Shown here: positions 1-10,887 of the stretch, piece by piece
How the letters are laid out: the number at the start of each line of letters is the position of its first letter
How positions within the stretch are numbered: position 1 is the first letter of the stretch
Assembly: GCF_002234675.1 (NCBI RefSeq)
Contig: NC_019864.2
Span: forward strand, 16,075,582-16,139,581
Reading direction: 5' to 3'
Origin: Oryzias latipes
Taxonomy: Eukaryota; Chordata; Actinopteri; Beloniformes; Adrianichthyidae
Length of the DNA: 64,000 nt
Notes under the pieces: model-generated
Told to the model about the DNA's origin: nothing
Databases searched by the model: none
Seen by the model: the letters and a program-made list of their open reading frames with translations, nothing else
Made by a program: the position numbers and the translations under genes

Positions 1-830
1 TTAAAATGATCCAAGCAGTTCTGTTCTACCTTGTGTGCTCCAGATTTTTTTTCTACATCAGATATTGATTCCCTTACTGCAATTGTTGCAAGAATTGAGC
101 AGAATGAAGTACAAGGTGCACCAAGATGATAACATTACATAATCGAATGAGGAGGCAGGGTTGTTTCAAATAAAAAAAAAACAGCCAACAGGCAACCTTG
201 TTATCATGTCAGGTGACACCGCAAAGGCTTCTAAAAGGAGACAGAAAGCATTTCATTAGGTTTTTTTTAATGAAAAAGGTGTAAAATAGTGATTCACTTG
301 AATGAGACAAGAACCTCAAAGAACAACAGCTAAATAAGCTCAAAGTGCTCACTCTTTATTTCCTTCCTGGATAAAATATGCCACGCCTGTTTTCAGAAGC
401 AACTTATACCGGAAATAAACTTTTCTATGCATTGAATTTAAGTTGCACTTGTTTAAATACTCCTAACCGACACCTAAATTTACACGGCCGTGGACTACTC
501 ATTGTTTTATGAGTAATTTTAAGCCATTTTTAGGCTTTAAAAATGCCTTAAAGGGGACCTTAAAATACCATCTAAACCAGTGGCATGAAGCCATGAAAAG
601 CCGTTCTATGCAACATACAAGGTTCATTTGACCAAGACTAAATCCATCTTACAAAACTATGCTCCATTTTGATAATTTCCTGCTTAAAGTAGAAGGTAAA
701 CAACATTTCTGGCAATTTGCATTATGCCCTTTGCTGGTGGTTTAAGACTTTACTGGTTTATTAATAAATGTACTTAAATCACTCTCTTCTGCAAAAACGG
801 ACAGACAGAAACCATGTCGTGTTATTTTAG
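1..830. other. Sequence upstream of the first Rab-like exon; one weak candidate exon
   Basis: No gene is clearly recognisable here. On the + strand a possible exon follows the acceptor 'ctacatcag' near 56-60. It is open in one frame and reads roughly IDSLTAIVARIEQNE before a possible donor near 106-109 (gtacaag). It could be an upstream coiled-coil exon of the gene to which the Rab-like exons belong, but the match is too short to name. I looked for a P-loop exon (GxxxxGKS/T) and did not find one in this stretch. Confidence 0.2.
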
Positions 831-903
831 GTATAGATTTCCAGATGAAGACTTTAACCGTGAACTCTGTCAAATTGACACTGCAGCTCTGGGACACAGC
901 AGG

Positions 904-1790
904 GCAATTCAATTTAATTCAATTCAATTCAATAATACATATAACGCCCAAATTCACAACAACAGTCGTCTCAGTGGGCTTCATACCGGTAATTGTAAGG
1001 TAAACATACAATCAAAAAGGATCATAAATGCATAGAGTTCAATAGGATAATACTAAACTTTAACTATAAAGACTAAACTAAACTGGTCTCCCTGCCCTTA
1101 GACCCCCTTCGTGGTAAGGAAAATCTCCTGAAGAAAACGGATTCTGGAAAAAACAAAGAAACCTCAGGTGTGTCCACATGGAGGAGGGATCCTACCTCAG
1201 GACGGACAGGCGATGTACCAGAACTCATAAAGAATTAACTTATCTAACTTTACAACTACATATTTATAGTCCAGCAAATTAACAAGAATAGAGGAGAGTA
1301 GAAGTAGATGAGAAAAGAGGAAAGAACCCCAGTGCACCACAGTTTCACCAGCTTCAAACCTCTAGCAGCCTACTAACAACTTTATTTTATTGTTAATTTA
1401 ATTTGAACAAATTAACAGTAAGGAAAATATTCTCTGAAGACTAGCTAGTCTGCCAATAAGCCTCTCCAAAGAGGAATGTTTTCAGTCTAACTTTGAATGT
1501 GGAAACTGTGTCTGCCTCTCTAACACAAGCTGGGAGCTTATTCCATAAAACAGGGGCTTGATAACTAATGGCTCTACTTCCAACTGTGCTTTTACTAATT
1601 CTAGGAACCACAAGCAGTCCTGCATTTTGCAAACCAAGTGTTCTGTTTGGGTGGTAAGGCACTATAAGGTCTTTAATACAGGATGGGGTCATCCCATGTA
1701 AGAAGGCAGAAAAGGTCAGAAATGTTGCAGAAACCTTCATCAAACTTTGTTTTTTACCAAATAAACTAACGTGCTGTTTTCTAAAAGCAT
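904..1790 (-). mobile_element. 3' end of an L2/Rex1-like LINE
   Basis: The minus strand at 1441-1743 encodes the C-terminal end of a LINE reverse transcriptase polyprotein, with the family-typical stretches GLLVVPRISKST, APVLWNKLPACVR and FKVRLKTFLF. Positions about 936-1440 look like its 3' untranslated part. Short (caatt)n repeats at about 905-935 form the usual microsatellite tail of this LINE class. The copy is strongly 5'-truncated. Its tail begins directly after the Rab-like exon ending at 903. The upstream limit near 1790 is approximate. Confidence 0.7.
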
Positions 1791-2059
1791 ACTTTTTGCT
1801 CCAATAATTCTTTAAGCAAGTATTGAACCATCACTGAGCAGTTTTACAGAAAAACTGACATCATCCTTGCTGTGTATGACATAACTGACTCCCTCTCCTT
1901 CACTGCACTGAGAGGATGGATGGACTCTGTAAAGGTGAGCTGGTGGAGGTTTTCTAAATGACTAAATGGAAAAACATGCAAAATACTAGTTTGAATTTAA
2001 ATGCTATGATCCAGGGAAAGGTGGAACAGCAATCTCATCAGCCTACATGTTTGCCAACT

Positions 2060-2262
2060 TTACAGTTTTTCTTAAATGCTAAAACACATTTCACAAACGA
2101 GTCCTCCATGTTCCCCAATGTCTAAACACAACACCCTTTTCTAAAGCTACATAAACACAATCACACCTTCTCACTTCAAAACTCAAACTTTCACAGCAAA
2201 AGAGCAGCTCGAAGCTTTCAAAAATGTAAACACTATACACATCATTACACGCAACAGCAAAA
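2060..2262 (-). mobile_element. Terminal fragment of an IS630-like DNA transposon
   Basis: The sequence starts with TTACAGTTTTTCTTAAATGC, the same terminal inverted repeat as the element at 12753-14336, and matches its first ~200 bp closely. It breaks off near 2262, where unrelated sequence begins. The transposase pieces at 2823-3424 may belong to the same original insertion, since that part encodes the matching transposase on the minus strand. Confidence 0.7.
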
Positions 2263-2568
2263 ATATATATTAATTTTATGGATGAAAACTATTATTTATT
2301 AGGAAGCAGCTGTTAGTTTGTTGCGGGTCTGGAATCATAAGTGGTGAGTCTAAGCCCCGCCCCTACCTGTCTACCAGTTCGTTGTTTTCCCCCGCGTGCA
2401 ACCCCCCCCTCCAGTGTGTTCTACACAGACAGCCCAACATACGGTCATCGTAGCAGCAAGGTGACAGGATAGTAGGGGAACCCTAACGTAAATGTAATTA
2501 ATTTTTACCCGGAAATGGGTGGTTTTAGTGTAGGGGGAAAGAAAGGAATTTTTTTTTTTTGGGGGGGG
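2263..2568. other. Unclassified sequence between transposon fragments
   Basis: About 300 bp with no gene or repeat family I can name. It contains C-rich and G-rich runs and ends in a T-then-G homopolymer pair at about 2548-2570. A similar T/G run marks the corresponding junction at about 7640-7657, just where the duplicated sequence begins. Confidence 0.3.
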
Positions 2569-2822
2569 GGTGTGTGTGCTCATGTGTACCCTATGAGATC
2601 GCCACTGACTGTCTTTCCAGAGAAACTTTCCATCCCATAACAGACTCTGGTCGGCGTTCACAGCTGCAGACACGCCCCCTCCACGCATTCACACTGCTCT
2701 GTCCCTCCTGCCTGCTCGCGCTACCTGGCAGTGTTAAAGGCACCACGGCAATCTTAGAACATGATAGTTTTACAAAAATACTGAGAGCCACAGCACAGGC
2801 ATGAAAGAGCCACATGCGGAGG

Positions 2823-3424
2823 AGGACAAGCCCCTCCAAACCCATGGCCACACAAAGAATAATATAACACCCCCGTTGGCCAGAAACCTCAGGGATTGCT
2901 CTTTGGCCAATGATATTACGGCCTCTTTGCCTTCGTTTCTGCAGGTTAAAGCCAGCCTCATGCATGAGGTCTGGCCATCGCGTCTAACTGTAATATCCCC
3001 TGTGAAAATGTGAAAGTGCACAGGCGTTTAGAACAACAGTCAATGAGGTAGCACAGTATTGTCTTGTAGGCCACTGAGCAACATAGTATCTCCACTAACT
3101 GTACTGTTAACATGGATCTATACTTACTTGCACTCGTAATGCAGGTCTTTGTGTCGCGCAGAGTTACGCTCAAAGGGAACCCTATAGACCTGTTTCATCC
3201 TCATCTTTTGGCGCCAGAGAACTCTGTCTTTTGTGTCTATGTTCTGAAAGTTGACATTATCTGCAATGACTTTGTGTCTGATCTCCTGGAGTCTGATGAG
3301 GTTGTTCTCACGAACCATTTCCACAATGCGGGTTTCTTGTGCTGCTGTAAATACGGAAACCCTCCCACCTCTGTGTGGCATTCTTTCAACTCTAAAGAAG
3401 GAAACGTGTTGTCAATTGACATAT
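2823..3424 (-). mobile_element. IS630-like transposase fragment in copy 1
   Basis: Reading on the minus strand, this piece holds HEAGFNLQKRRQRGRNIIG (part of the DDE catalytic region around the second Asp, near 2908-2965) and, after a disrupted stretch, FTAAQETRIVEMV ... RMKQVYRVPFERN (helix-turn-helix region, 3124-3381). These match the IS630/Tc1-type DDE transposases common in fish. The catalytic C-terminal end and the region between the two blocks are missing or scrambled, so the copy cannot be active. Confidence 0.75.
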
Positions 3425-5141
3425 TTTACAATACAGTAACAACTGATTTGAAACCAATAGACTACTTTCACAGGCTTGTAAAATTGTATTGTGACAAGGA
3501 AAGCAATAAAGTACAATACCTGTTGTGTTGTCTGAAAGCCACGATAATTGTGTTGCTTTAAGATGCTATATGATTTTACCCCCCACCCCCCCACCACCTT
3601 CTATATTCACCCTCCTATCCCCCCTCTCTTCTTCCCTCCTTTTCTCTTCCATCTAGTGCAACAAAACTGTCACAAATATAATAAATATAAATAAATTTTA
3701 GCATAAATTACAAAAGGGATTTATTCAAATGTAAATCTGGTATGTCAGAAGACTCATGACCCCATGTTGTAGAAGGGAAATATGTCCAACACAAGAGGCC
3801 TTCAGCTCTCATCTGTTTGCTCAGCTGTTGGACAGGACAAGGAAAAAAAAGGAGTGGAGCTCGCATTTTTCTGCTTTCACATTCAAAGTGTTTCCAGCAA
3901 AGGCCGCAAAACCAAGCAGACATGATGATTGTAGTGGGGCTGATTCCTGGAGAAAATCAAGATCAAGTTCTACAAAAACAAAGAGGTACAGAAAACCATG
4001 AAGTTCCATTGTTCATCTTGACTCAAAATACAGTGGGGGTGTCAGTTAGGCTCAATGGCAGAACCAAGCATTTCAAATGTTGAAAGCCGTCTTCCACTCA
4101 TTCTCTTCTCTGATCCTAAGGTGAACATAAGCATTGATCCAGCTTTTTGGTTGCAATGTTCATCTTTTCATGTATAAAAGTCCAAATGTTTTGCAGAACA
4201 CCGTAGGGAATCGAACCCCAACCGGCTAAAGCAGGCATACCATTATCAGTGTCTTTATGTTTTTGACCAAACATGAAAGGAACCTAGGATGGCCTTGTGC
4301 TTTGACCAAGTTTCAGCTTACTAGACTGTCTCCGCACCCCTCCACTTCCTCCCCTGAGTCCAGAGTGAAATGGTGAAAATTTTAACTGTACCGTTTGGAA
4401 AGCATCATAGCTCCTTGTCTGAGTTTGTTTCAGCTGTGACAAGGACCCACTGTCTGAGCACCACTCACTCCATATCCATATCCTGTAACAAAATGTTTTT
4501 TTTGTTTGAATCGCCCTTAGTCTGGCCCATCCCCCAGGAGCAGTTACCATGAAACAGCCCAACAAGGCAAATGTTTCCAGCAACACAACTTCTGGGGTCA
4601 TACGGGCACGCAAACCCCTCCACCACGATAAGGTGGCGATTCAGGGAGGGGAATTCATCAGTCACTAGCCAATCACTAAAAATTACTGTGGGGAAACCGA
4701 AGGACTCGGAGAAAACCCACAGGACTGCCAGGATTTATTTGACTTATTTCCCTATAAATTTGGTGACTGATAATTTATTTTATTGGATCAAATTGAATGA
4801 TTTTATTTTTACAATCGATTTATTCTTGTTATAAAGGGTACTAAATATTTACTAATACATTTGTAAAAGTGGGGGGGAACCGAAGCGCTCGGAGGAAACC
4901 CACGCAGACACGGTCCTGTCAGTCAACCATGTCAACCAACAGACCAATGTGCTGCCCCTGTTTTTGAAGCTCATTTTGGGGATTTTTCCACAGAGTGTAG
5001 AGAAACTATTAGGGATGAGGATATTCCTCATGGGTTTGGAGGTCCAGACCTGGCAGTCAGTGGCCGAATTGTTGAAGAAACTTTAGATTGTTAAATCTAG
5101 GCGTGCCCATCACCATTGTTTCTTATTTGGGGAGTGGGGGG

Positions 5142-5241
5142 GTGAAAGAATGCAGCTGAAAACTATCAGGGGCTTGTTTTAACTACTGGGCTGCAATAAA
5201 ACCCAGTCTTGGGCCAAAGCTGAGCTGGAACCTTCTTCTAA
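5142..5241. repeat. Direct repeat downstream of the coiled-coil ORF, copy 1
   Basis: A ~95-bp stretch containing GCTGCAATAAAACCCAGTCT recurs in the same orientation at 6703-6797, at roughly 84% identity by eye. The two lie on either side of the coiled-coil ORF at 5528-6610. The second tandem unit repeats the arrangement at about 10502-10601 and 12058-12157. Confidence 0.8.
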
Positions 5242-5527
5242 CATGTCTTTTTTTAATATTAACATTTCTAACATATTTTTGATGATAACATTTTTTTTTA
5301 TTTATCATATTATTTACAAATTTACTATAACTATTATTACATAAATATAAATGAAGTAACTAAACATTTTTAAAACAGCTATAATGACAAAAAAATATTT
5401 AAAAACCTAAATTAAAATATGAAACAATCTTTAAACTGTCTAAACTATTTCAACAACACACAAAATCTTGAGGATTAGACGTAGAAGGTTTTTGTTTTGG
5501 CCTTTGCTCTTATCCAGAGTCCTTCTT

Positions 5528-6610
5528 TTAGGCAGCTGGCTGAATTCTGGCTGAATTCTTGTTCTTTTTGGATTTTTTCAGACCCAGAAAATGTCTTGCC
5601 CTTTTCCAAAATGATGGAGACTTTTTCTTGGCTTCTGGAAGTTCTTCAGATTCCTCTTTGATGACCTGAACACCTCCATCTTCCAAGTGCTGGCTGGTCT
5701 CCTGAGTGTCCTCTGTGGTCTGGGTCACAGTGACCACAGGGACTGGAGGCTGTTGCTGGACAGATTTTTCTTCCAGCAGTTGGTGGATTTGGCTGTCTTT
5801 GTCTTGAAGCTGAACTTTCAGACTCTGCAGCTCTGCCTGAAACTTCAGCTCTGTTTTGCAGGTAGCGACGGTCATGGTGGCGATCTGTTGGGCCGTGGTT
5901 TGGAGTGAAATGTCCTGCTCCGCTTTGAAGCTTTTGATGATCTGCTGCTTCATCAACAGTTCTTGTGAGAAAACAGATCTCTCATGTTCCAGCTCTTGAC
6001 GCAGGACTTCCACTTCCTTTCTGGTAGTTGAGATCTGGGCGTTATGGTCTTGGTGAGCTGCCTTCAGATGCTCAATCTCTTCCTTCAGGAGAGTCTCAGA
6101 TCTGGATTGTTGACTTTTGGAATCCAGCTGCTGTCTAAGACTTTCCAGTTCTCGCTGAAGGATCTTACTTTTCTCACGTTCTGCCTCCAGTTCTTTGGAA
6201 AACTTTTGCTCATTTGTTAGGAAAGCCACTTTTAATTCCTCATAATCTCTCTGGAGGTCCTTCTTCTTTCTCTGCTTGATGTCGCTTCTAACTTGGTTAG
6301 AGACTTTGGCGGCGCTCAAGACGTCTGGATGGGCGTATTTTTGAAGCCTCTCCAGTTCCCGCTTGATCTCTTTTCCATCATTAATGAATTTCTCTTTTAG
6401 TTGTTTTTGTTTGGCCAGTTGTAGTTTTGTTTCCTCCAATTCTTGATGTAACTGGGCAATAAAATAATCTGCATGGAAGTGAGATTCTGCATGTCTGGGC
6501 AGAACCTGGGTTCCATAATAACCCTGGTGGGGGTTGATGGGCATGGTACTTGGGTGGGGCTGCTGGTAGTTGTTTCTCCTGGAGAAATGTTGTTGACCAT
6601 GAAAAGCCAT
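5528..6610 (-). CDS. Intronless coiled-coil protein, copy 1, function unknown
   Basis: An intact 360-codon ORF on the minus strand, ATG at 6610. Residues 1-50 are Gln/His/Pro-rich (MAFHGQQHFSRRNNYQQPHP). About residues 50-290 are a long charged heptad-rich coiled coil (for example ELEETKLQLAKQKQLKEKF). A Pro/Thr/Glu-rich linker follows, and the tail is strongly basic (FWKRARHFLGLKKSKKNK). There is no signal peptide, membrane segment or catalytic motif. It lies antisense within the long intron of the decayed Rab gene and is flanked by ~95-bp direct repeats. I do not recognise the family. Preservation of the full frame in both copies argues for a real or very young gene. A processed retrogene is possible, but no poly(A) tract is obvious. 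Confidence 0.6.
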   Translation of the reverse strand: MAFHGQQHFSRRNNYQQPHPSTMPINPHQGYYGTQVLPRHAESHFHADYFIAQLHQELEETKLQLAKQKQLKEKFINDGKEIKRELERLQKYAHPDVLSAAKVSNQVRSDIKQRKKKDLQRDYEELKVAFLTNEQKFSKELEAEREKSKILQRELESLRQQLDSKSQQSRSETLLKEEIEHLKAAHQDHNAQISTTRKEVEVLRQELEHERSVFSQELLMKQQIIKSFKAEQDISLQTTAQQIATMTVATCKTELKFQAELQSLKVQLQDKDSQIHQLLEEKSVQQQPPVPVVTVTQTTEDTQETSQHLEDGGVQVIKEESEELPEAKKKSPSFWKRARHFLGLKKSKKNKNSARIQPAA

Positions 6611-6702
6611 TGCTTGTTTGGAAAATATGTGTAAAATATTCCCAAAATAAAATGTACAGTAGAATAAACTACTCTCAGCGGTTGTTTAAACTGCAGTGAG
6701 GT

Positions 6703-6797
6703 GAAGGAATGCAGCGGAAAACTATCCGGGGCTTATTTCAACAGCTGGGCTGCAATAAAACACAGTCTTGGACCAAGGCTGAGCTGGAAGTTTCTTC
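6703..6797. repeat. Direct repeat upstream of the coiled-coil ORF, copy 1
   Basis: Partner of 5142-5241. It contains GCTGCAATAAAACACAGTCT and the shared flanks gaatgcagc and gagctggaa. It begins about 90 bp upstream of the ORF's ATG, so it could hold promoter sequence, but no TATA box is evident. Confidence 0.75.
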
Positions 6798-6814
6798 ACA
6801 AAATCGACTTCTAT

Positions 6815-6975
6815 TTAGGGACATATCATCGATGACATCGATTTGACATCATGACATCGATGATGTCACTACCCCAAAGTCTTTGTTACATCAGACATCG
6901 ATGATACGTCAGATGATATCATTTATCATCATGACATCGATGATGTCATTACCCTAAAGTCTTTGTGACATCAGA
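6815..6975. repeat. TGATGTCAT/ATCGAT-rich tandem repeat, copy 1
   Basis: Roughly 80-bp units built on atgacatcgatgatgtca followed by ttaccctaaagtctttgtgacatc, repeated about twice with extra short palindromic blocks. The corresponding array in unit 2 (about 12180-12345) has a slightly different arrangement, as expected for a tandem array. Confidence 0.8.
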
Positions 6976-6994
6976 ATAAATTTTAGCCTACATG

Positions 6995-7175
6995 TGCTAA
7001 CTCAGGGGTGTCAAACTCAAATTTACAGTGGACCAAAATTAAGCAGTGAAGTAAAGTGACAGGCCAAATTCAATAATGTTTAACCTTTGAAAGAAACTTT
7101 AGCTTTGCTTAAACACAGAATGTGGAACAACCAAAGCTTGATATTACAAACACATGAGAAATTCAATGTGAAATA
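6995..7175. repeat. hAT-like repeat terminus, copy 1
   Basis: It starts with caggggtgtcaaactcaaat, the very common vertebrate hAT-type non-autonomous terminus, followed by a 'gtggaccaaaatt' block. It is interrupted after 7175 by a Tc1 insertion at a TA. The unit-2 equivalent continues further. I saw no matching right end. Confidence 0.5.
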
Positions 7176-7650
7176 CAGCGGGGAAAATAAGTATTGAACA
7201 CGTCAACATTTCTCTCTAAAAACATATTTCTAATCGAGCTATTGACATGAAATTTTCACCAGATGTCGGCATCAACCCAAGTAATGCACACATAGAAAGA
7301 AATCCAAACATTTATGTCCATAAATGAAGTTATGTGTAATACAGTGAAATGGCACAGGGAATAAGTATTGAACACGCTTACTGAAATTTATTTAATACTT
7401 AGTGCAAAAACCTTTGTTGGTGATTACAGCCTCAAGACGCCTCCTGTATGGAGAAACCAGTCGAATACATTGCTCAGGTGTGATTTTGGCCCATTCATCC
7501 ACACAAACTGCCTTCAAATCTTCAAGGTTCCGGGGGTCTCTTCTGTGAACCCGGATCTTCAGTTCTTTCCAAAGATTTTCAATTGGATTCAAGTCTGGTG
7601 ATTGACTGGGCCATTCTAGCAGCTTTGTTTTCCATTCATTTTTTGGGGGG
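7176..7650 (-). mobile_element. Tc1-like transposon fragment
   Basis: It is inserted after TA at 7174-7175 and starts cagcggggaaaataagtatt, the usual terminus of a fish Tc1 group. A second internal copy of 'aataagtattgaacacg' lies near 7362. The minus strand at about 7392-7640 encodes the transposase C-terminus, with [19 protein letters not shown] including the catalytic Glu, ending in NKGFCTKY. The other half of the element is missing: it stops in the T/G run at about 7640-7657, where the second duplication unit begins. Confidence 0.85.
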
Positions 7651-7904
7651 GGGGGGGTGCTCATGTGTACCCTATGAGATCGCCACTGACTGTCATTCCA
7701 GAGAAACTTTCCATCCCATAACAGACTCTGGTCGGCGTTCACAGCTGCAGACACGCCCCCTCCACGCATTCACACTGCTCTGTCCCTCCTGCCTGCTCGC
7801 GCTACCTGGCAGTGTTAAAGGCACCACGGCAATCTTAGAACATGATAGTTTTACAAAAATACTGAGAGCCACAGCACAGGCATGAAAGAGCCACATGCGG
7901 AGGA

Positions 7905-8783
7905 GTTCTTCTCATCTCCACAATGAGAAGAACTCCTCTACAGGGTTCAGGAAAAGGGAGTAAGGTGGCAGACAGACGTTTAAAAGGTGGTTACTGTTGG
8001 TGGTGAAACAGTCTGATTTGGTTTGTTCTGTGGAACCTTACATTGTCCCAAATGATCACATAAATGTGATGTGTAGGCCAAGGATGGTGTTGTTGGTTGT
8101 CCAGGAAGATTACTTTTAGCCCTTCTAGGAGGGTGAGGAGACGTTAAGTGTTGTAAGACCCAAGGACAGCCAGCATGCTGGAGGACAAGCCCCTCCAAAC
8201 CCATGGCCACACAAAGAATAATATAACACCCCCGTTGGCCAGAAACCTCAGGGATTGCTCTTTGGCCAATGATATTACGGCCTCTTTGCCTTCGTTTCTG
8301 CAGGTTAAAGCCAGCCTCATGCATGAGGTCTGGCCATCGCGTCTAACTGTAATATCCCCTGTGAAAATGTGAAAGTGCACAGGTGTTTAGAGCAACAGTC
8401 AATGAGGTAGCACAGTATTGTCTTGTAGGCCACTGAGCAACACAGTATCTCCACTAACTGTACTGTGAACATGGATGTATACTTACTTGTACTCGTAATG
8501 CAGGTCTTTGTGTCGCGCAGAGTTACGCTCAAAGGGAACCCTATAGATCTGTTTCATCCTCATCTTTTGGCGCCGGAGAACTCTGTCTATTGTGTCTATG
8601 TTCTGAAAGTTGACATTATCTGCAATGACTTTGTGTCTGATCTCCTGGAGTCTGATGAGGTTGTTCTCACGAACCATTTCCACAATGCGGGTTTCTTGTG
8701 CTGCTGTAAATACGGAAACCCTCCCACCTCTGTGTGGCATTCTTTCAACTCTAAAGAAGGAAACGTGTTGTCAATTGACATAT
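7905..8783 (-). mobile_element. IS630-like transposase fragment in copy 2
   Basis: This is the fuller version of the fragment at 2823-3424. On the minus strand it holds FTAAQETRIVEMV ... MRMKQIYRVPFERN (8483-8740), HEAGFNLQKRRQRGRNIIG (about 8267-8324) and a degraded continuation to 7980. At the left edge, sequence encoding NPIEEFF-type residues is joined to a short inverted repeat (gttcttctcat / atgagaagaac at about 7906-7933). The catalytic order is broken, so the copy is inactive. Confidence 0.75.
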
Positions 8784-10501
8784 TTTACAATACAGTAACA
8801 ACTGATTTGAAACCAATAGACTACTTTCACAGGCTTGTAAAATTGTATTGTGACAAGGAAAGCAATAAAGTACAATACCTGTTGTGTTGTCTGAAAGCCA
8901 TAATAATTGTGTTGCTTTAAGATGCTATATGATTTTACCCCCCCCCCCCACCACCACCTTCTATATTCACCCTCCTATCCCCCCTCTCTTCTTCCCTCCT
9001 TTTCTCTTCCATCTAGTGCAACAAAACTGTCACAAATATAATAAATATAAATAAATTTTAGCATAAATTACAAAAGGGATTTATTCAAATGTACATCTGG
9101 TATGTCAGAAGACTCATGACCCCATGTTGTAGAAGGGAAATATGTCCAACACAAGAGGCCTTCAGCTCTCATCTGTTTGCTCAGCTGTTGGACAGGACAA
9201 GGAAAAAAAAGGAGAGTGGAGCTCGCATTTTTCTGCTTACACATTCAAAGTGTTTCCAGCAAAGGCCGCAAAACCAAGCAGACATGATGATTGTAGTGGG
9301 GCTGATTCCTGGAGAAAATCAAGATCAAGTTCTACAAAAACAAAGAGGTACAGAAAACCATGAAGTTCCATTGTTCATCTTGACTCAAAATACAGTGGGG
9401 GTGTCAGTTAGGCTCAATGGCAGAACCAAGCATTTCAAATGTTGAAAGCCGTCTTCCACTCATTCTCTTCTCTGATCCTAAGGTAAACATAAGCATTGAT
9501 CCAGCTTTTTGGTTGCAATGTTCATCTTTTTATGTATAAAAGTCCAAATGTTTTGCAGAACACCGTAGGGAATCGAACCCCAACCTGCTAAAGCAGGCAT
9601 ACCATTATCAGTGTCTTTATGTTTTTGACCAAACATGAAAGGAACCTAGGATGGCCTTGTGCTTTGACCAAGTTTCAGCTTACTAGACTGTCTCCGCCCC
9701 CCTCCACTTCCTCCCCTGAGTCCAGACTGAAATGGTGAAAATTTTAACTGTACCGTTTGGAAAGCATCATAGCTCCTTGTCTGAGTTTGTTTCAGCTGTA
9801 ACAAGGACCCACTGTCTGAGCACCACTCACTCCATATCCATATCCTGTAACAAAATGTTTTTTTTGTTTGAATCGCCCTTAGTCTGGCCCATCCCCCAGG
9901 AGCAGTTACCATGAAACAGCCCAACAAGGCAAATGTTTCCAGCAACACAACTTCTGGGGTCATACGGGCACGCAAACCCCTCCACCACGATAAGGTGGCG
10001 ATTCAGGGAGGGGAATTCATCAGTCACTAGCCAATCACTAAAAATTACTGTGGGGAAACCGAAGGACTCGGAGAAAACCCACAGGACTGCCAGGATTTAT
10101 TTGACTTATTTCCCTATAAATTTGGTGACTGATAATTTATTTTATTGGATCAAATTGAATGATTTTATTTTTACAATTGATTTATTCTTGTTATAAAGGG
10201 TACTAAATATTTACTAATACATTTGTAAAAGTGGGGGGGAACCGAAGCGCTCGGAGGAAACCCACGCAGACACGGTCCTGTCAGTCAACCATGTCAACCA
10301 ACAGACCAATGTGCTGCCCCTGTTTTTGAAGCTCATTTTGGGGATTTTTCCACAGAGTGTAGAGAAACTATTAGGGATGAGGATATTCCTCATGGGTTTG
10401 GAGGTCCAGACCTGGCAGTCAGTGGCCGAATTGTTGAAGAAACTTTGGATTGTTAAATCTAGGCGTGCCCATCACCATTGTTTCTTATTTGGGGAGTGGG
10501 G

Positions 10502-10601
10502 GGGTGAAAGAATGCAGCTGAAAACTATCAGGGGCTTGTTTTAACTACTGGGCTGCAATAAAACTCAGTCTTGGGCCAAAGCTGAGCTGGAACCTTCTTC
10601 T
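10502..10601. repeat. Direct repeat downstream of the coiled-coil ORF, copy 2
   Basis: Unit-2 equivalent of 5142-5241, paired with about 12058-12157 on the other side of the second coiled-coil ORF. Confidence 0.75.
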
Positions 10602-10887
10602 AACATGTCTTTTTTTTAATATTAACATTTCTAACATATTTTTAATGATAACATTTTTTTTATTTATCATATTATTTACAAATTTACTATAACTATTATT
10701 ACATAAATATAAATGAAGTAACTAAACATTTTTAAAACAGCTATAATGACAAAAAATATTTAAAACCTAAATTAAAATATGAAACAATCTTTAAACTGTC
10801 TAAACTATTTCAACAACACACAAAATCTTGAGGATTAGACGTAGAAGGTTTTTGTTTTGGCCTTTGCTCTTATCCAGAGTCCTTCTT

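Larger units (their letters stand above)
2569..7175. repeat. Tandem segmental duplication, copy 1
   Basis: From about 2579 to 7175 this segment is nearly identical to 7660-12580. The offset is 5081 at the left end and 5359-5360 through most of the unit (for example 3124 to 8483 and 5528 to 10888). It carries a ~250-bp unclassified block, an IS630-like transposase fragment, a coiled-coil ORF, a TGATGTCAT-type tandem repeat and the start of a hAT-like repeat. Relative to copy 2 it lacks 278 bp near 2822 and ~38 bp near 7054. Only a few substitutions per kilobase are seen, so the duplication is recent. Confidence 0.92.

Noticed and set aside
4195-4245. tRNA-like B-box (reverse complement ggttcgattcc) suggesting a tRNA or tRNA-derived SINE
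   Set aside because: I could not fold a cloverleaf or find a convincing A-box at the right distance. The same stretch occurs in unit 2 only because of the duplication.
4690-4910. Two similar blocks (accgaaggactcggagaaaac and a variant ~183 bp away)
   Set aside because: They resemble a common dispersed vertebrate repeat fragment. No element limits could be set, so they were not called as a feature.
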